Shown here: piece after piece, positions 1 through 9,085 of the stretch
Layout: the number at the start of each line of letters is the position of its first letter
Position numbering within the stretch: the first letter of the stretch is position 1
Assembly (NCBI GenBank): GCA_028288485.1
Contig: JAQBNO010000203.1
Location: 1-64,000 of the forward strand
Direction of reading: 5' to 3'
Length of the DNA: 64,000 nt
Source of the DNA: Segetibacter sp.
GTDB taxonomy: Bacteria; Bacteroidota; Bacteroidia; Chitinophagales; Chitinophagaceae
Position numbers and translations under genes: made by a program
The notes under the pieces: model-generated
What the model was told of the DNA's origin: nothing
The model's database searches: none
Seen by the model: only the letters and a program-made list of their open reading frames with translations

Positions 1-558
1 TGTCCTGATGGAAATAATAGCTGGTATTGGGATAGTCCGCTGGATGATAAGTACAAATACGAAACCTATGTGTCTGATGAATTGGTGAGATGGATTGACA
101 GCAAGTACAAGACGATCAAAGACCGGAAGGGAAGAGCCATAACGGGATTGAGCATGGGCGGTCACGGCGGGCTTTATCTTGCCTTTAAACACCAGGATGT
201 TTTTGGCGCTGCAGGTAGCATGAGTGGCGGTGTTGACATTCGCCCGTTTCCTAATAACTGGGATATGGCTGCACGCCTTGGCAAGTATTCTGAACGGCCG
301 GAGAACTGGGAAAAAAATACGGTTGCCAACATGTTGCATTTGCTTACGCCTAATGCCCTTTCGCTGATCATTGATTGCGGTACTGAAGATTTCTTTTTTA
401 AAGTGAATGAAAAATTGCACGAACAATTACAGCTCCGCAATATTCCACACGATTTTATTGCCCGACCCGGAGCCCACAACTGGCCTTACTGGACGAATGC
501 GATCAACTACCAAATGCTCTTTTTGAGCACTTATTTTAAAACCCCGGTAAAGAAATAA
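1..558 (+). CDS. Esterase-family alpha/beta hydrolase (5' end outside window)
   Basis: The frame is open from base 1 to the TAA at 556-558 and already reads as protein upstream of the first possible start, so the gene begins left of the window; 185 residues are visible. The nucleophile elbow GLSMGG lies near visible residue 51, an Asp-containing strand (CGTEDFF) follows, and AHNWPYW supplies the likely catalytic His. This order matches the putative esterase family (feruloyl esterase / S-formylglutathione hydrolase type, PF00756). Two secreted glycosidases follow on the same strand, so removal of ester groups from plant or microbial polysaccharide is a reasonable inference. The signal peptide, if any, is outside the window. 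Confidence 0.85.
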   Translation, partial: CPDGNNSWYWDSPLDDKYKYETYVSDELVRWIDSKYKTIKDRKGRAITGLSMGGHGGLYLAFKHQDVFGAAGSMSGGVDIRPFPNNWDMAARLGKYSERPENWEKNTVANMLHLLTPNALSLIIDCGTEDFFFKVNEKLHEQLQLRNIPHDFIARPGAHNWPYWTNAINYQMLFLSTYFKTPVKK

Positions 559-723
559 AAAATAGCTTTTAATGGTGTTGTAAATAATGGATTCCATTTG
601 AAAGAGAAACCGAGACAAGAATTTTAAACGAGGCTTTTTATGATCGATTTAAAGGTATTGTTCAAGTAATTTTAAATTTTTTACGGTTACGGAAATAAAG
701 GCTTTAGCTCCCTGTCGGTTTGC

Positions 724-786
724 CGATGAAGTGATTGCGACGCAACGATGATGCTATGAAAAGATGGGCTGGTATCACAATTAAAA
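724..786 (+). repeat. Interspersed repeat copy, GTGATTGCGACGCAACG subtype
   Basis: The core GTGATTGCGACGCAACGATG is at 731-750 and the tail GGCTGGTATCACAA lies about 35 bp further on. The copy shares GATGAAGTGATTGCGACG and the adjoining TGCTATGAAAA with the opposite-strand copy at 5357-5417. It sits between two same-strand genes. Confidence 0.75.
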
Positions 787-837
787 TTGAAAGTAGCAAC
801 CGAGGGAAGTATCATTGAAACAGTAAAGTAAACAGAC

Positions 838-1845
838 ATGCATATCTTATTAAAACAACTCTTGCCAACCGTTTCACTAATGGCAATTGTAGCAAGTGGG
901 TTTACACAAAAGCAAACTGTGATCAGGCCGGGAGAGGTTTGGCCGGATACAGATGGTAAACACATTCAGGCTCACGGCGGAGGCATCATAAAGATGGGTA
1001 AGACTTATTATTGGTATGGTGAAGAGCGTTCACGGGGATTGGATACCAACTTTCGTTATGTAAGTTGTTATTCATCCAGAGACCTGATGAACTGGAAATT
1101 TATGGGTGATGTTGTAAAGATGGCCGATCCGGAAAACTTAGGCAGGCGATGGGTATTGGAAAGGCCGAAAGTTTTCTTTAATAAAAAGACTAAGAAGTAT
1201 GTAATGTACTTCCACCTCGACAACAGCAGCTATAAAGTGGCAAGGGTGGGCATAGCTGTAAGTGACCGACCTGTTGGACCTTTTACCTATGTAAAAAGCT
1301 TTCGCCCGCTCGATCATGAAAGCCGTGACATCGGGCAATTTATCGACGACGATGGAACCGCGTACCTGGTTTTCGAAGACCGTCCTTTCGGTTTTCGCAT
1401 TGCAAAGCTCTCAGAAGATTATATGAATGTTGAAAAAGAGATGAGCCTGATAAAAGCACACATGGAAGGCGGTGCAATTGTTCATTATAAGGGCTTGTAT
1501 TATTCGATCGGTTCAGCATTAACAGGTTGGAAAGCGAATCCTAATAAATACTCTACTGCGCCAACATTACAAGGTCCATGGACTGAATTCAAAGATATTG
1601 CTCCCCCAGAGACAAATACTTACGGTTCTCAATCTACGATGTTGATCAAGGTTGCGGGAAAAAAATCGACTACGATCATTTTTATGGCTGATGTCTGGAA
1701 GCCAGGAACTCAATGGGATTCCCGCTACATCTGGATGCCTATCGAGATCGGTGACGGTAAGCTATGGGTACCTGAACCAAAGCCATGGACAATAAACGTA
1801 AAGACAGGGGAATGGAAGTATGTACAAGATGCTGCTTTAAAATAA
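838..1845 (+). CDS. Secreted glycoside hydrolase family 43 protein
   Basis: This 335-residue protein has an N-terminal hydrophobic signal peptide (about residues 1-23). The mature part begins with WPDTDGKHIQAHGGG, which resembles the GH43 subfamily of exo-beta-1,3-galactanases and relatives (subfamilies 24/34 by memory). The segment ESRDIGQFIDDDGTAY (161-176) fits the pKa-modulating Asp region, and E210 in MEGGA is the likely general acid. The length suits a single five-bladed beta-propeller without a binding module. It probably releases galactose or a similar sugar from side chains in the periplasm or outside the cell. Neighbours are an esterase and a GH130 protein. The family call is strong; the substrate is inference. 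Confidence 0.85.
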   Translation: MHILLKQLLPTVSLMAIVASGFTQKQTVIRPGEVWPDTDGKHIQAHGGGIIKMGKTYYWYGEERSRGLDTNFRYVSCYSSRDLMNWKFMGDVVKMADPENLGRRWVLERPKVFFNKKTKKYVMYFHLDNSSYKVARVGIAVSDRPVGPFTYVKSFRPLDHESRDIGQFIDDDGTAYLVFEDRPFGFRIAKLSEDYMNVEKEMSLIKAHMEGGAIVHYKGLYYSIGSALTGWKANPNKYSTAPTLQGPWTEFKDIAPPETNTYGSQSTMLIKVAGKKSTTIIFMADVWKPGTQWDSRYIWMPIEIGDGKLWVPEPKPWTINVKTGEWKYVQDAALK

Positions 1846-2020
1846 CTAGTGATCATCGATAATTTTTTCACGCCTCGATTTTCTCCAAAATCAAATCGAT
1901 TCTTTGTTACAGCAGGTTTTGTAAAATCTACAACCCTTATTGCGATGATTTGTAAACGTCAATAATTTTATTCAATTATAAAGTATTATCAGTTTAATTT
2001 ACAAGACAAACCATAGTAGC

Positions 2021-3193
2021 ATGCTAAATAGAAACGATTGCCTGAAGACTTTTCGATGCATGTTATTATTTACTTCATTGCTGTTCACAGCGCTAACCTT
2101 ACCTGCCCAAAAGCAAAACACTTTGCCTGATTGGGCTTTTGGTCCTTTTGTGCGCCCTCAAAATGTAAATCCTGTTTTGTCTCCAAATCCTGCAAGCAGG
2201 TTTATAGATCCTATGAGCAAAAAGGAAGTTGCGTGGGAAGCAAATGACGTGTTCAATCCCGCCGCAGCTATAAAAAATAATAAGATCTATGTGTTATACC
2301 GTGCTGAAGACAAATCGGGAATAGCGATTGGAACAAGAACGTCACGACTTGGTTTAGCAGAAAGTGTAGATGGCATTGCAATGAAGCGGCGATCAACTCC
2401 AGTGATGTTTCCCGGAAACGATAGTCAAAAAGAATTTGAATGGCCGGGAGGTTGTGAAGACCCCCGTGTTGCAATGACAGCAGATGGAAGGTACGTAATG
2501 TGTTATACCCAATGGAATAAGAAAGTACCAAGGATTGGCGTAGCCACTTCAAGAGATTTAATAACCTGGACGAAACATGGGCCCGCATTCAGAAAGGCAT
2601 ATAACGGCAGGTTTTTTAATATGGCCAGTAAGTCTGCATCAATAATCACAAGGCTTGTAAACGGCAAACAGGTGATAGCAAAAATCAATGGAAAATATTG
2701 GATGTATTGGGGAGAACATTTTGTAAACACTGCAACATCTGATGACCTCGTTAACTGGCGGCCAATGCTTGATGAAAAAGGCGAGCTTAAGCAATGTATC
2801 GCTACCCGCAAAGGTTTCTTCGACAGTGATCTTACAGAATGCGGTCCACCGGCTATCATGACTAGCAAAGGCATTTTGCTTATTTACAACGGTAAGAATA
2901 AAGCCGGTAAAGATGGCGACGAAAATTATACGACTAACACGTACGCAGCAGGCCAGGTTTTGTTTGACTTAAAGGATCCAACAAAGCCAATTGCAAGATT
3001 GGACAAACCTTTTTTTGTACCGCAAGAGCCATTCGAAAAAAGCGGCCAGTACCCCGCCGGAACAGTGTTCACAGAAGGACTGGTATTCTTTAAGAACAAA
3101 TGGTTTCTCTACTATGGCTGTGCTGATTCAAGAGTAGCAGTTGCAGTATTTTCTACCAAAAAAATAGACAAAAGAATTGTTCAAACTAAATAA
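2021..3193 (+). CDS. Secreted GH130 family glycosidase (beta-mannoside acting)
   Basis: This 390-residue protein has a signal peptide ending near LPAQ (27-30). The family pattern of GH130 (formerly DUF377) is visible: NDVFNPAAA (75-83), VLYRAED (91-97) and GGCEDPRV (143-150), where D147 is the candidate acid. GH130 contains cytoplasmic beta-mannoside phosphorylases and exported beta-1,2-mannosidases; the signal peptide here argues for the hydrolase type, since phosphorolysis is normally intracellular. It lies 175 bp after the GH43 gene and probably shares its substrate polysaccharide. Substrate and mode of cleavage are inference. Confidence 0.82.
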   Translation: MLNRNDCLKTFRCMLLFTSLLFTALTLPAQKQNTLPDWAFGPFVRPQNVNPVLSPNPASRFIDPMSKKEVAWEANDVFNPAAAIKNNKIYVLYRAEDKSGIAIGTRTSRLGLAESVDGIAMKRRSTPVMFPGNDSQKEFEWPGGCEDPRVAMTADGRYVMCYTQWNKKVPRIGVATSRDLITWTKHGPAFRKAYNGRFFNMASKSASIITRLVNGKQVIAKINGKYWMYWGEHFVNTATSDDLVNWRPMLDEKGELKQCIATRKGFFDSDLTECGPPAIMTSKGILLIYNGKNKAGKDGDENYTTNTYAAGQVLFDLKDPTKPIARLDKPFFVPQEPFEKSGQYPAGTVFTEGLVFFKNKWFLYYGCADSRVAVAVFSTKKIDKRIVQTK

Positions 3194-3266
3194 CGTTTTA
3201 GGGCAGAGTTAAAAGTTTTTGTACTTTAAGTAAAAAATTAATCAATTTCTCAAACAAATAAAAATC

Positions 3267-3644
3267 ATGAAAAAAAGTCTCTTTTGCCTATTGCTGATAA
3301 CATTGGTATCGGGTTCAATAAAAGCGCAGCTGGCTAACACGAAATGGAAGGGAACTTTACCATTGGATGGTCCGGTTAATGTTTCTTTTAATTTTGCTAA
3401 AGACACTTTGGTCGTAATGAACCTTGATCAAAATTCAATGGTTGAATCAATGACTTTTACAGCCACCAATTCTACATTCACGGTGATGAAAACTTCCGGG
3501 CAAAGTGATTGCGTCAACTCTACTGTCGGCAAGTATAAGTATGAAATAAAAAATAACGGCTTATTAATAACACTCGTTGAGGACCCTTGTGATGACAGAG
3601 CGCCTTTTTTAAATAACCTGCAATTAACCAGGAGTACGCAATAA
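3267..3644 (+). CDS. Small secreted beta-rich protein, unknown function
   Basis: This 125-residue protein has a clear signal peptide (KKS start, cleavage near IKAQ at about residue 21). The mature part alternates short beta-strand-like segments and starts with LANTKWKGTL, which resembles lipocalin-like or META-like small barrels of Bacteroidota. Two cysteines (in SDCVN and EDPCDD) could form a disulfide. It follows the GH130 gene by 73 bp on the same strand and may be co-transcribed. No function is recognised. Confidence 0.7.
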   Translation: MKKSLFCLLLITLVSGSIKAQLANTKWKGTLPLDGPVNVSFNFAKDTLVVMNLDQNSMVESMTFTATNSTFTVMKTSGQSDCVNSTVGKYKYEIKNNGLLITLVEDPCDDRAPFLNNLQLTRSTQ

Positions 3645-3888
3645 CTAAACAGCGTCACTTCCTTCCTGGTTTCTCTTTCTTTTTGGTTCGGTTGGCCTTA
3701 TGTTGATATTACGACATCGTTAAATAATTTTATTATCAATTAAAGTACAATGCCTTTAAAATACTACATTTAATTTTTGTTCAATAAATATCTCAATATT
3801 TCGCCAGATGTATTTATTTTACTTCGTCAAAAACCTTTTATAATCAAATTACAAACCCCTCATTCACAAAATCTAACAGCTTATCATT

Positions 3889-5139
3889 ATGAACGGAAAC
3901 GACAACATTAACAAAAGTGCCTTGTTCAACGGTAGTTGCTTCGCACTTATCACCACAGCTTTTACCTTCTCCATCCGCGCTGGCATCCTCCCTCAGTTAG
4001 GTGAGGCTTTTGGCCTTTCTGCCGAACAACTTGGATTTATCAATTCCATGTGGTTTTTGGGATTTCCTATTTCCATGATTATTGGTGGTCTTGTTTATCA
4101 TACGTTTGGTCCTAAAAACATTATGCTGGTGGCTTTCGTATGCCACACCATCGGAATTTTGTTAACTATTTTCGCCGGCGGATACACTACCTTATTAATT
4201 TCCACACTACTAATTGGTATTGGTAATGGTTGTACCGAGGCTGCTTGTAATCCGATGATTGCAGACATGTACTCGGGTGTGACAATGCAAAAAATGCTCG
4301 CCAGGTTTCACATGTGGTTTCCAGGTGGAATACTCGTAGGCTCCCTCATTTCTTTCTTCATGACCCGCATGGGTTTAGGCTGGGAGGCACAGATGTGGGT
4401 GACGATGATCCCAACTGTTATTTATGCAGTTTTATTTTTTGGAAAAACCTTTCCGAAATCACAAGTGGAAGGAGCTATCTCTCTTGGAGAAAACTTTAAG
4501 GCCATGTTGAGTCCCGTTTATATCTTCCTGTTCTGTTGCATGGCCCTCACAGCTATTTCAGAGTTTGGTCCTAGCCAATGGGTTAGTATTGTTCTGGGTG
4601 CAAGTGGAGCAGATGCCATGCTCATTTTGGCTTTGACATTTGGAGTGTCGGCTGTGGGAAGGTATTTCGCCGGACCAGTCGTTGGCTCCCTCGGCCAAAC
4701 GGGTGTTTTGCTCTTAGGAGCGATCCTGGCAACTATAGGTATCTATATGTTCAGTACTGTTACCGGACCAATGGCATACGTAGCCGCCATAGTGTTCGCT
4801 CTTGGCATCTGTTATTTCTGGCCTGTCATGATTGGTTCAGTAGCACACAGAGTTCCACGCAGTAGTGCATTGGGAATGTCAATTGTGGGAGGCGTCGGCA
4901 TGTTTTCTACCTCTATTTTTCAGCCTTTCATTGGTAGCTGGATTGATGGTGCACGTACAGAAAATACAGCGAAGGGTCTTACAGGAAACGCGCTCGAACT
5001 GGCTACCGGGCAACAGGCATTAATGAAGATGATGACCTTTCCAGCCATCTTAATTGTGCTGTTTATCATATTCTTCATATGGCAGAAAAATTCGAAGAAG
5101 ACGGCTAACGAATCTGAAATGACTATGGCAGTGCACTAG
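3889..5139 (+). CDS. MFS transporter, probably sugar
   Basis: This 416-residue protein has about 12 hydrophobic helices, an early GGLVYHTFGPKNIML loop like the MFS loop 2-3 motif, and a polar C-terminal tail. It belongs to the major facilitator superfamily and sits in the inner membrane. It stands directly before the glucokinase and pentose phosphate genes, and the two glycosidases lie upstream, so uptake of a released hexose is the best guess. A strong hairpin follows at 5210-5249, so it is probably transcribed separately from the next gene. The substrate cannot be read from sequence. Confidence 0.85.
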   Translation: MNGNDNINKSALFNGSCFALITTAFTFSIRAGILPQLGEAFGLSAEQLGFINSMWFLGFPISMIIGGLVYHTFGPKNIMLVAFVCHTIGILLTIFAGGYTTLLISTLLIGIGNGCTEAACNPMIADMYSGVTMQKMLARFHMWFPGGILVGSLISFFMTRMGLGWEAQMWVTMIPTVIYAVLFFGKTFPKSQVEGAISLGENFKAMLSPVYIFLFCCMALTAISEFGPSQWVSIVLGASGADAMLILALTFGVSAVGRYFAGPVVGSLGQTGVLLLGAILATIGIYMFSTVTGPMAYVAAIVFALGICYFWPVMIGSVAHRVPRSSALGMSIVGGVGMFSTSIFQPFIGSWIDGARTENTAKGLTGNALELATGQQALMKMMTFPAILIVLFIIFFIWQKNSKKTANESEMTMAVH

Positions 5140-5209
5140 TAATTACGACAGATTGAATATTTGCAAGTGAAAAGACGCAAGCCAACTTGTAAGGCACTTT
5201 AACTGCAAA

Positions 5210-5249
5210 AATGTAAAAAGGATATCTTCTAAGGTATCCTTTTTACATT
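5210..5249 (+). terminator. Rho-independent terminator after MFS gene
   Basis: A 17-bp stem with one mismatch (AATGTAAAAAGGATATC pairing with GGTATCCTTTTTACATT, loop 5227-5232) lies 70 bp after the MFS stop. A T-run is contained in the 3' arm. Confidence 0.75.
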
Positions 5250-5356
5250 GTAACGTGTAGCAAAGTTAGAAATGGTACGACCTATAATATTGTGAAATGA
5301 GGTGTAATATCAACGGCTTGATTTTTTCAGCAATGATAGAAGCTTTTAAAATACAT

Positions 5357-5417
5357 TTTATGGTACCTGCATTAGTTTTCATAGCAACATCGTTGCGTCG
5401 CAATCACTTCATCCGTA
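5357..5417 (-). repeat. Interspersed repeat copy, minus orientation
   Basis: The core CATCGTTGCGTCGCAATCAC is at 5388-5407, ending in GTAC at 5417; the tail appears as TTTTATGGTACCTGCAT on the plus strand at its left end. It lies between the MFS and ROK genes. The 431-bp gap 5140-5570 otherwise holds only the terminator and no recognisable gene. Confidence 0.78.
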
Positions 5418-5570
5418 CAGCCAATTGCAGCTTCAGCTTTTACGGCAACTCAATCTAAAAAGGTCAATCCGTTTCAATTTGTTATTTTTATCAAAATCAC
5501 AAGAGTTTACTGACCTTTTATAATTCAAAACCCTGCATCACATTTTGTAACCAAAGACAACAACAATCAC

Positions 5571-6320
5571 ATGGATGACAATTCATTTCAACACATTCTT
5601 TCTATAGATATCGGTGGTTCTCACGTAAAAGCAACAATCTTAAACCAGGCCGGAGCACTAACAATGGACTACCAACGAGTGGAGACACCGAAGCCTACTA
5701 CTCCTGAAAAGTTATTGCAAACAATAGTTGGCCTTACAAAGAATTTTCCTGTTTTCGATTGTATTTCTGTTGGCTTTCCAGGTTATGTCAGGGATGGAGT
5801 TGTTATTACGGCACCAAATCTCGATACTTCACTTTGGCACAACGTAAATTTAAAACAGCTGCTGCAGGATACGTTAGGTAAACCAACCAAAGTGGTTAAT
5901 GATGCAGACATGCAAGGTCTGGGTGTGGTAAATGGCAAAGGGTTTGAAATTGTGGTGACCTTAGGCACCGGCTTCGGTACTGCTTTGTTGATGGATGGCT
6001 ACCTTTTGCCTCACCTCGAAATTGCCCATCATCCAATCACAAAGAATAAAGATTATGACCAGTACATAGGTGAAAAAGAAATGTTGGAAATAGGTGATAA
6101 AAAATGGAACAAAAGGGTACAGAAGGTTATTGGAATTTTGCAAACTGTATTCAATTATGACCATTTGTACATCGGTGGTGGAAATGCGAAAAAGATAGAT
6201 TTTGAGCTGGATTCTAATATTACCATTGTATCAAATAAAGATGGAATAAAGGGCGGTGCAAGACTGTGGCGTATTGAAGAAACCCCAACTGTAAGACCAA
6301 ATTATACTGCTATACAATAA
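5571..6320 (+). CDS. ROK-family glucokinase, polyphosphate-glucokinase-like
   Basis: This 249-residue kinase has the ATP/phosphate loop DIGGSH (13-18), the acidic sugar-binding NDAD near residue 110, GTGFGTAL, and LYIGGGNAKKI near the C-terminus. Short ROK proteins with the last motif are the polyphosphate glucokinase type. Like that group it has no CxCG zinc site. It would phosphorylate glucose to glucose-6-phosphate using polyphosphate or ATP. Only 18 bp separate it from tkt, so the two are almost certainly co-transcribed, placing sugar phosphorylation at the head of the pentose phosphate genes. The phosphate donor is not proven by sequence. Confidence 0.83.
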   Translation: MDDNSFQHILSIDIGGSHVKATILNQAGALTMDYQRVETPKPTTPEKLLQTIVGLTKNFPVFDCISVGFPGYVRDGVVITAPNLDTSLWHNVNLKQLLQDTLGKPTKVVNDADMQGLGVVNGKGFEIVVTLGTGFGTALLMDGYLLPHLEIAHHPITKNKDYDQYIGEKEMLEIGDKKWNKRVQKVIGILQTVFNYDHLYIGGGNAKKIDFELDSNITIVSNKDGIKGGARLWRIEETPTVRPNYTAIQ

Positions 6321-6338
6321 GTAATTAAAGAGGGTATT

Positions 6339-8348
6339 ATGCCAGAAGCAACCAGGTCAATCGAACAATTATGTATCAATACGGTTCGGGTACTAGCTGC
6401 CGACGCTGTGCAAAAAGCTAACTCCGGACATCCCGGTATGCCAATGGGAGCAGCGCCAATGGGTCATGTATTGTGGGCACATAGTATGAATTACAATCCC
6501 AAAAGTCCCAAGTGGCCTAATCGCGACCGGTTCATTTTATCGGCCGGTCATGGAAGCCTTTTACAATACAACTTTTTATACCTGACGGGATATAATCTCA
6601 CTTTAGAAGATATAAAAAACTTCAGGCAATTACATAGCAAAACGCCCGGACATCCCGAGTTTGGAATAACGGATGGAATTGAAATAACAACCGGACCATT
6701 AGGGCAAGGGTTTGCTGAAGGTGTTGGTTTTGCAATAGCACAAAAACACCTCGCTGCCCGTTTTAACCGGCCGGGTTTTGAAATTTTCAATTACCACATT
6801 TACGCAATTTGTAGCGATGGCGATTTGATGGAAGGAGTTACCGCAGAAGCTGCTTCACTAGCCGGGCACCTTGAATTGGGTAATATGATTTACCTGCACG
6901 ACGACAATCATATTTCAATAGAAGGCAATACCAATATCACTTTTAATGAAGACATTGCTAAACGTTTTGAAGCTTACGGCTGGCATGTACAGGTTGTAGA
7001 AGATGGCAATGATATCGATGCGATTAGAAATGCAGTACACAATGCAAAGCATGAAACAAAGCGGCCATCACTGATTAAAGTAAGAACCCAGATAGCTTAT
7101 GGCAGCCCGAATAAAGTAAACACTGCCGGTGCTCACGGTTCTCCTTTGGGGCCTGATGAGGTGAAAGAAGTAAAGATGTTTTTAGGATTTGATCCTGAAA
7201 AGTCATTTGATGTGCCGGCAGAAGTTTTAAGTTACTACGATGAAGTAGGAAAGAGGGGCGCACCAATAGAGGAAGAGTGGAATAAGCTATATGCCGCCTA
7301 CAAACAGCAATACCCCGACCTGGCAGCAGAATATGAATTGATGAGAAGCGGTAAATTACCCGAAGGATGGACTGAAAAACTGCCGGTATTTAAAGCCGGA
7401 GAAAAAATCGCTACCCGAAAAGCATCAGGAAAAACATTGAACGCGATAGCATCGAGTCTGCCTAGTTTGATCGGTGGTTCTGCAGACCTTTCTCCATCTA
7501 CTGATACTTTCCTGAATGACTTCGAATCATTTACACCTCAAACACCAGCCGGTCGCAATTTTCACTTTGGTATTCGTGAACACGCCATGGGAGCGGCGCT
7601 GAATGGGATTGCATTATCAGAAGGGATGATTCCTTATGGTGCAACTTTCCTGATTTTTTCTGAATACATGCGGCCACCGATTCGATTGGCATCGATCATG
7701 AAGGTTCGATCTATTTTTATTTTTACGCATGACAGTATCGGGCTAGGTGAAGATGGAACAACGCACCAGCCAATAGAACAATTAATATCACTTCGCTCTA
7801 TTCCAAACTTGCATGTGATCAGGCCAGCCGATGCAAACGAAACAGCACAAGCATGGAAGTGGGCAATACAACACAATGAAGGCCCGGTAGCATTGGTGTT
7901 ATCTAGACAAAATCTTCCCGTGATTGACCAGGAAAAATATGCACCTGCTACCGAGCTTGAGAAAGGTGCCTATGTTTTGTCTGAGGCAAATGGCGAAGCG
8001 CAACTCATTTTAATTGCAACAGGTTCAGAAGTTTCACTAATCATGGAAGCGCAGGTAAAGCTGCAGGAGGAGGGAATACCTGCACGGGTTATAAGCATGC
8101 CATCGTGGGAGTTGTTTGAAAAACAAGATGATGCGTATAAGGAAAAGGTGTTTCCAAAAAACATAAGAAAGCGTTTAGCGGTTGAAGCTGGCTCAACGTT
8201 AGGATGGCATAAATATGTAACTGATGAAGGCGATATTATAGGCATGCCTACTTTTGGCGAATCAGCGCCTGCAGAAGCACTTTTTGAACTCTTTGGCTTT
8301 ACTGTGCAAAATGTGGTTAAAAGAGCGAAAGCGTTGATTTCAAAATAA
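6339..8348 (+). CDS. tkt: Transketolase
   Basis: This 669-residue protein is full length for bacterial transketolase. Visible are the substrate-site segment [13 protein letters not shown] near residue 27, the thiamine-diphosphate loop SDGDLMEGV with [10 protein letters not shown], and the pyrimidine-domain segment [13 protein letters not shown]. It moves two-carbon units between xylulose-5-phosphate and aldoses in the non-oxidative pentose phosphate pathway. It lies 18 bp after the ROK kinase and is the first of six same-strand pathway genes. The start ATG at 6339 has a purine-rich AAAGAGGG upstream that can serve as ribosome binding site. Confidence 0.97.
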   Translation: MPEATRSIEQLCINTVRVLAADAVQKANSGHPGMPMGAAPMGHVLWAHSMNYNPKSPKWPNRDRFILSAGHGSLLQYNFLYLTGYNLTLEDIKNFRQLHSKTPGHPEFGITDGIEITTGPLGQGFAEGVGFAIAQKHLAARFNRPGFEIFNYHIYAICSDGDLMEGVTAEAASLAGHLELGNMIYLHDDNHISIEGNTNITFNEDIAKRFEAYGWHVQVVEDGNDIDAIRNAVHNAKHETKRPSLIKVRTQIAYGSPNKVNTAGAHGSPLGPDEVKEVKMFLGFDPEKSFDVPAEVLSYYDEVGKRGAPIEEEWNKLYAAYKQQYPDLAAEYELMRSGKLPEGWTEKLPVFKAGEKIATRKASGKTLNAIASSLPSLIGGSADLSPSTDTFLNDFESFTPQTPAGRNFHFGIREHAMGAALNGIALSEGMIPYGATFLIFSEYMRPPIRLASIMKVRSIFIFTHDSIGLGEDGTTHQPIEQLISLRSIPNLHVIRPADANETAQAWKWAIQHNEGPVALVLSRQNLPVIDQEKYAPATELEKGAYVLSEANGEAQLILIATGSEVSLIMEAQVKLQEEGIPARVISMPSWELFEKQDDAYKEKVFPKNIRKRLAVEAGSTLGWHKYVTDEGDIIGMPTFGESAPAEALFELFGFTVQNVVKRAKALISK

Positions 8349-8433
8349 GATGTAGCGTAAAACCTTGAAAGTAATACTTTTACAAAATTTTCAAAAAAGC
8401 CTGCAATAAAGGCCGATCCCAGGGGAACCAACC

Positions 8434-8490
8434 GTACAAGTGAGTGACACAACGGGAGGTGCATTAAGAAACTAAAGTTCGTTTCAAAGG
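8434..8490 (+). repeat. Interspersed repeat copy, GTGAGTGACACAACG subtype
   Basis: The core GTACAAGTGAGTGACACAAC begins at 8434, between tkt and rpiB. The A-rich tail is poorly conserved in this copy, so the right boundary is approximate. Confidence 0.65.
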
Positions 8491-8530
8491 AATTTATAAA
8501 AGTGCAGAAAAAATCATAATTCAATTTATT

Positions 8531-8980
8531 ATGAAAATAGGATTAGCAGCAGACCACGGAGGATTTCAACTGAAGCAATTCCTTTCTCCTATAATCGCCA
8601 GACTTGGTCATGACGTTGTTGACTTCGGTGCCAATGAACAAAACGACCAGGATGATTATCCTGATTTTGTAATTCCTCTTGCAAAAGCAGTCGCCAATAA
8701 AGAAGTGGATCGTGGAATCGCTGTCTGCGGTAGCGGGGTTGGAGCATCGATAGCTGCTAACAAAGTGAAAGACGTACGTGCGGCTTTGGTGCATGACCAT
8801 TTTTCTGCGCACCAGGGAGTTGAGGATGACGATATGAACCTGCTCTGTTTAGGTGGTAGGGTAGTAGGGAACAACATAGCACAGGAAATCATAGAAACAT
8901 TTTTACAGGCTGAATTTACCCGCGCAGAACGACACGAGCGGAGGTTGAGGAAAGTAAAGCAACTGGAAGAAAGCTGCTAG
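8531..8980 (+). CDS. rpiB: Ribose-5-phosphate isomerase B
   Basis: This 149-residue protein has the RpiB/LacAB signature: AADHGG at 6-11 and VCGSGVGASIAANK with the catalytic Cys at residue 66, the same number as in E. coli RpiB. It interconverts ribose-5-phosphate and ribulose-5-phosphate in the cytoplasm. No rpiA is present in the window. It is 182 bp after tkt with an interspersed repeat between them. Its final codons form the left arm of a 30-bp inverted repeat (8971-9066). Confidence 0.95.
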   Translation: MKIGLAADHGGFQLKQFLSPIIARLGHDVVDFGANEQNDQDDYPDFVIPLAKAVANKEVDRGIAVCGSGVGASIAANKVKDVRAALVHDHFSAHQGVEDDDMNLLCLGGRVVGNNIAQEIIETFLQAEFTRAERHERRLRKVKQLEESC

Positions 8981-9066
8981 CTATTAGCTACTAGCTTTTA
9001 CCCTCAAATTGCAGGCTATCAAACTGTTTTAATAGCTAACAGCTAGAGGCTAACAGCTAGCAGCTT
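8971..9066. repeat. 30-bp imperfect inverted repeat spanning the rpiB stop codon
   Basis: The left arm 8971-9000 and right arm 9037-9066 match as reverse complements at 26 of 30 positions, with a 36-nt spacer. Both arms are built from TAGCT/AGCTA words. The left arm covers the last three rpiB codons and the right arm ends 20 bp before the tal start. It could be an mRNA-stabilising or attenuating hairpin between the two genes, or a degenerate REP-type repeat. Confidence 0.8.
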
Positions 9067-9085
9067 CTTAAACAACAAAAAATAT

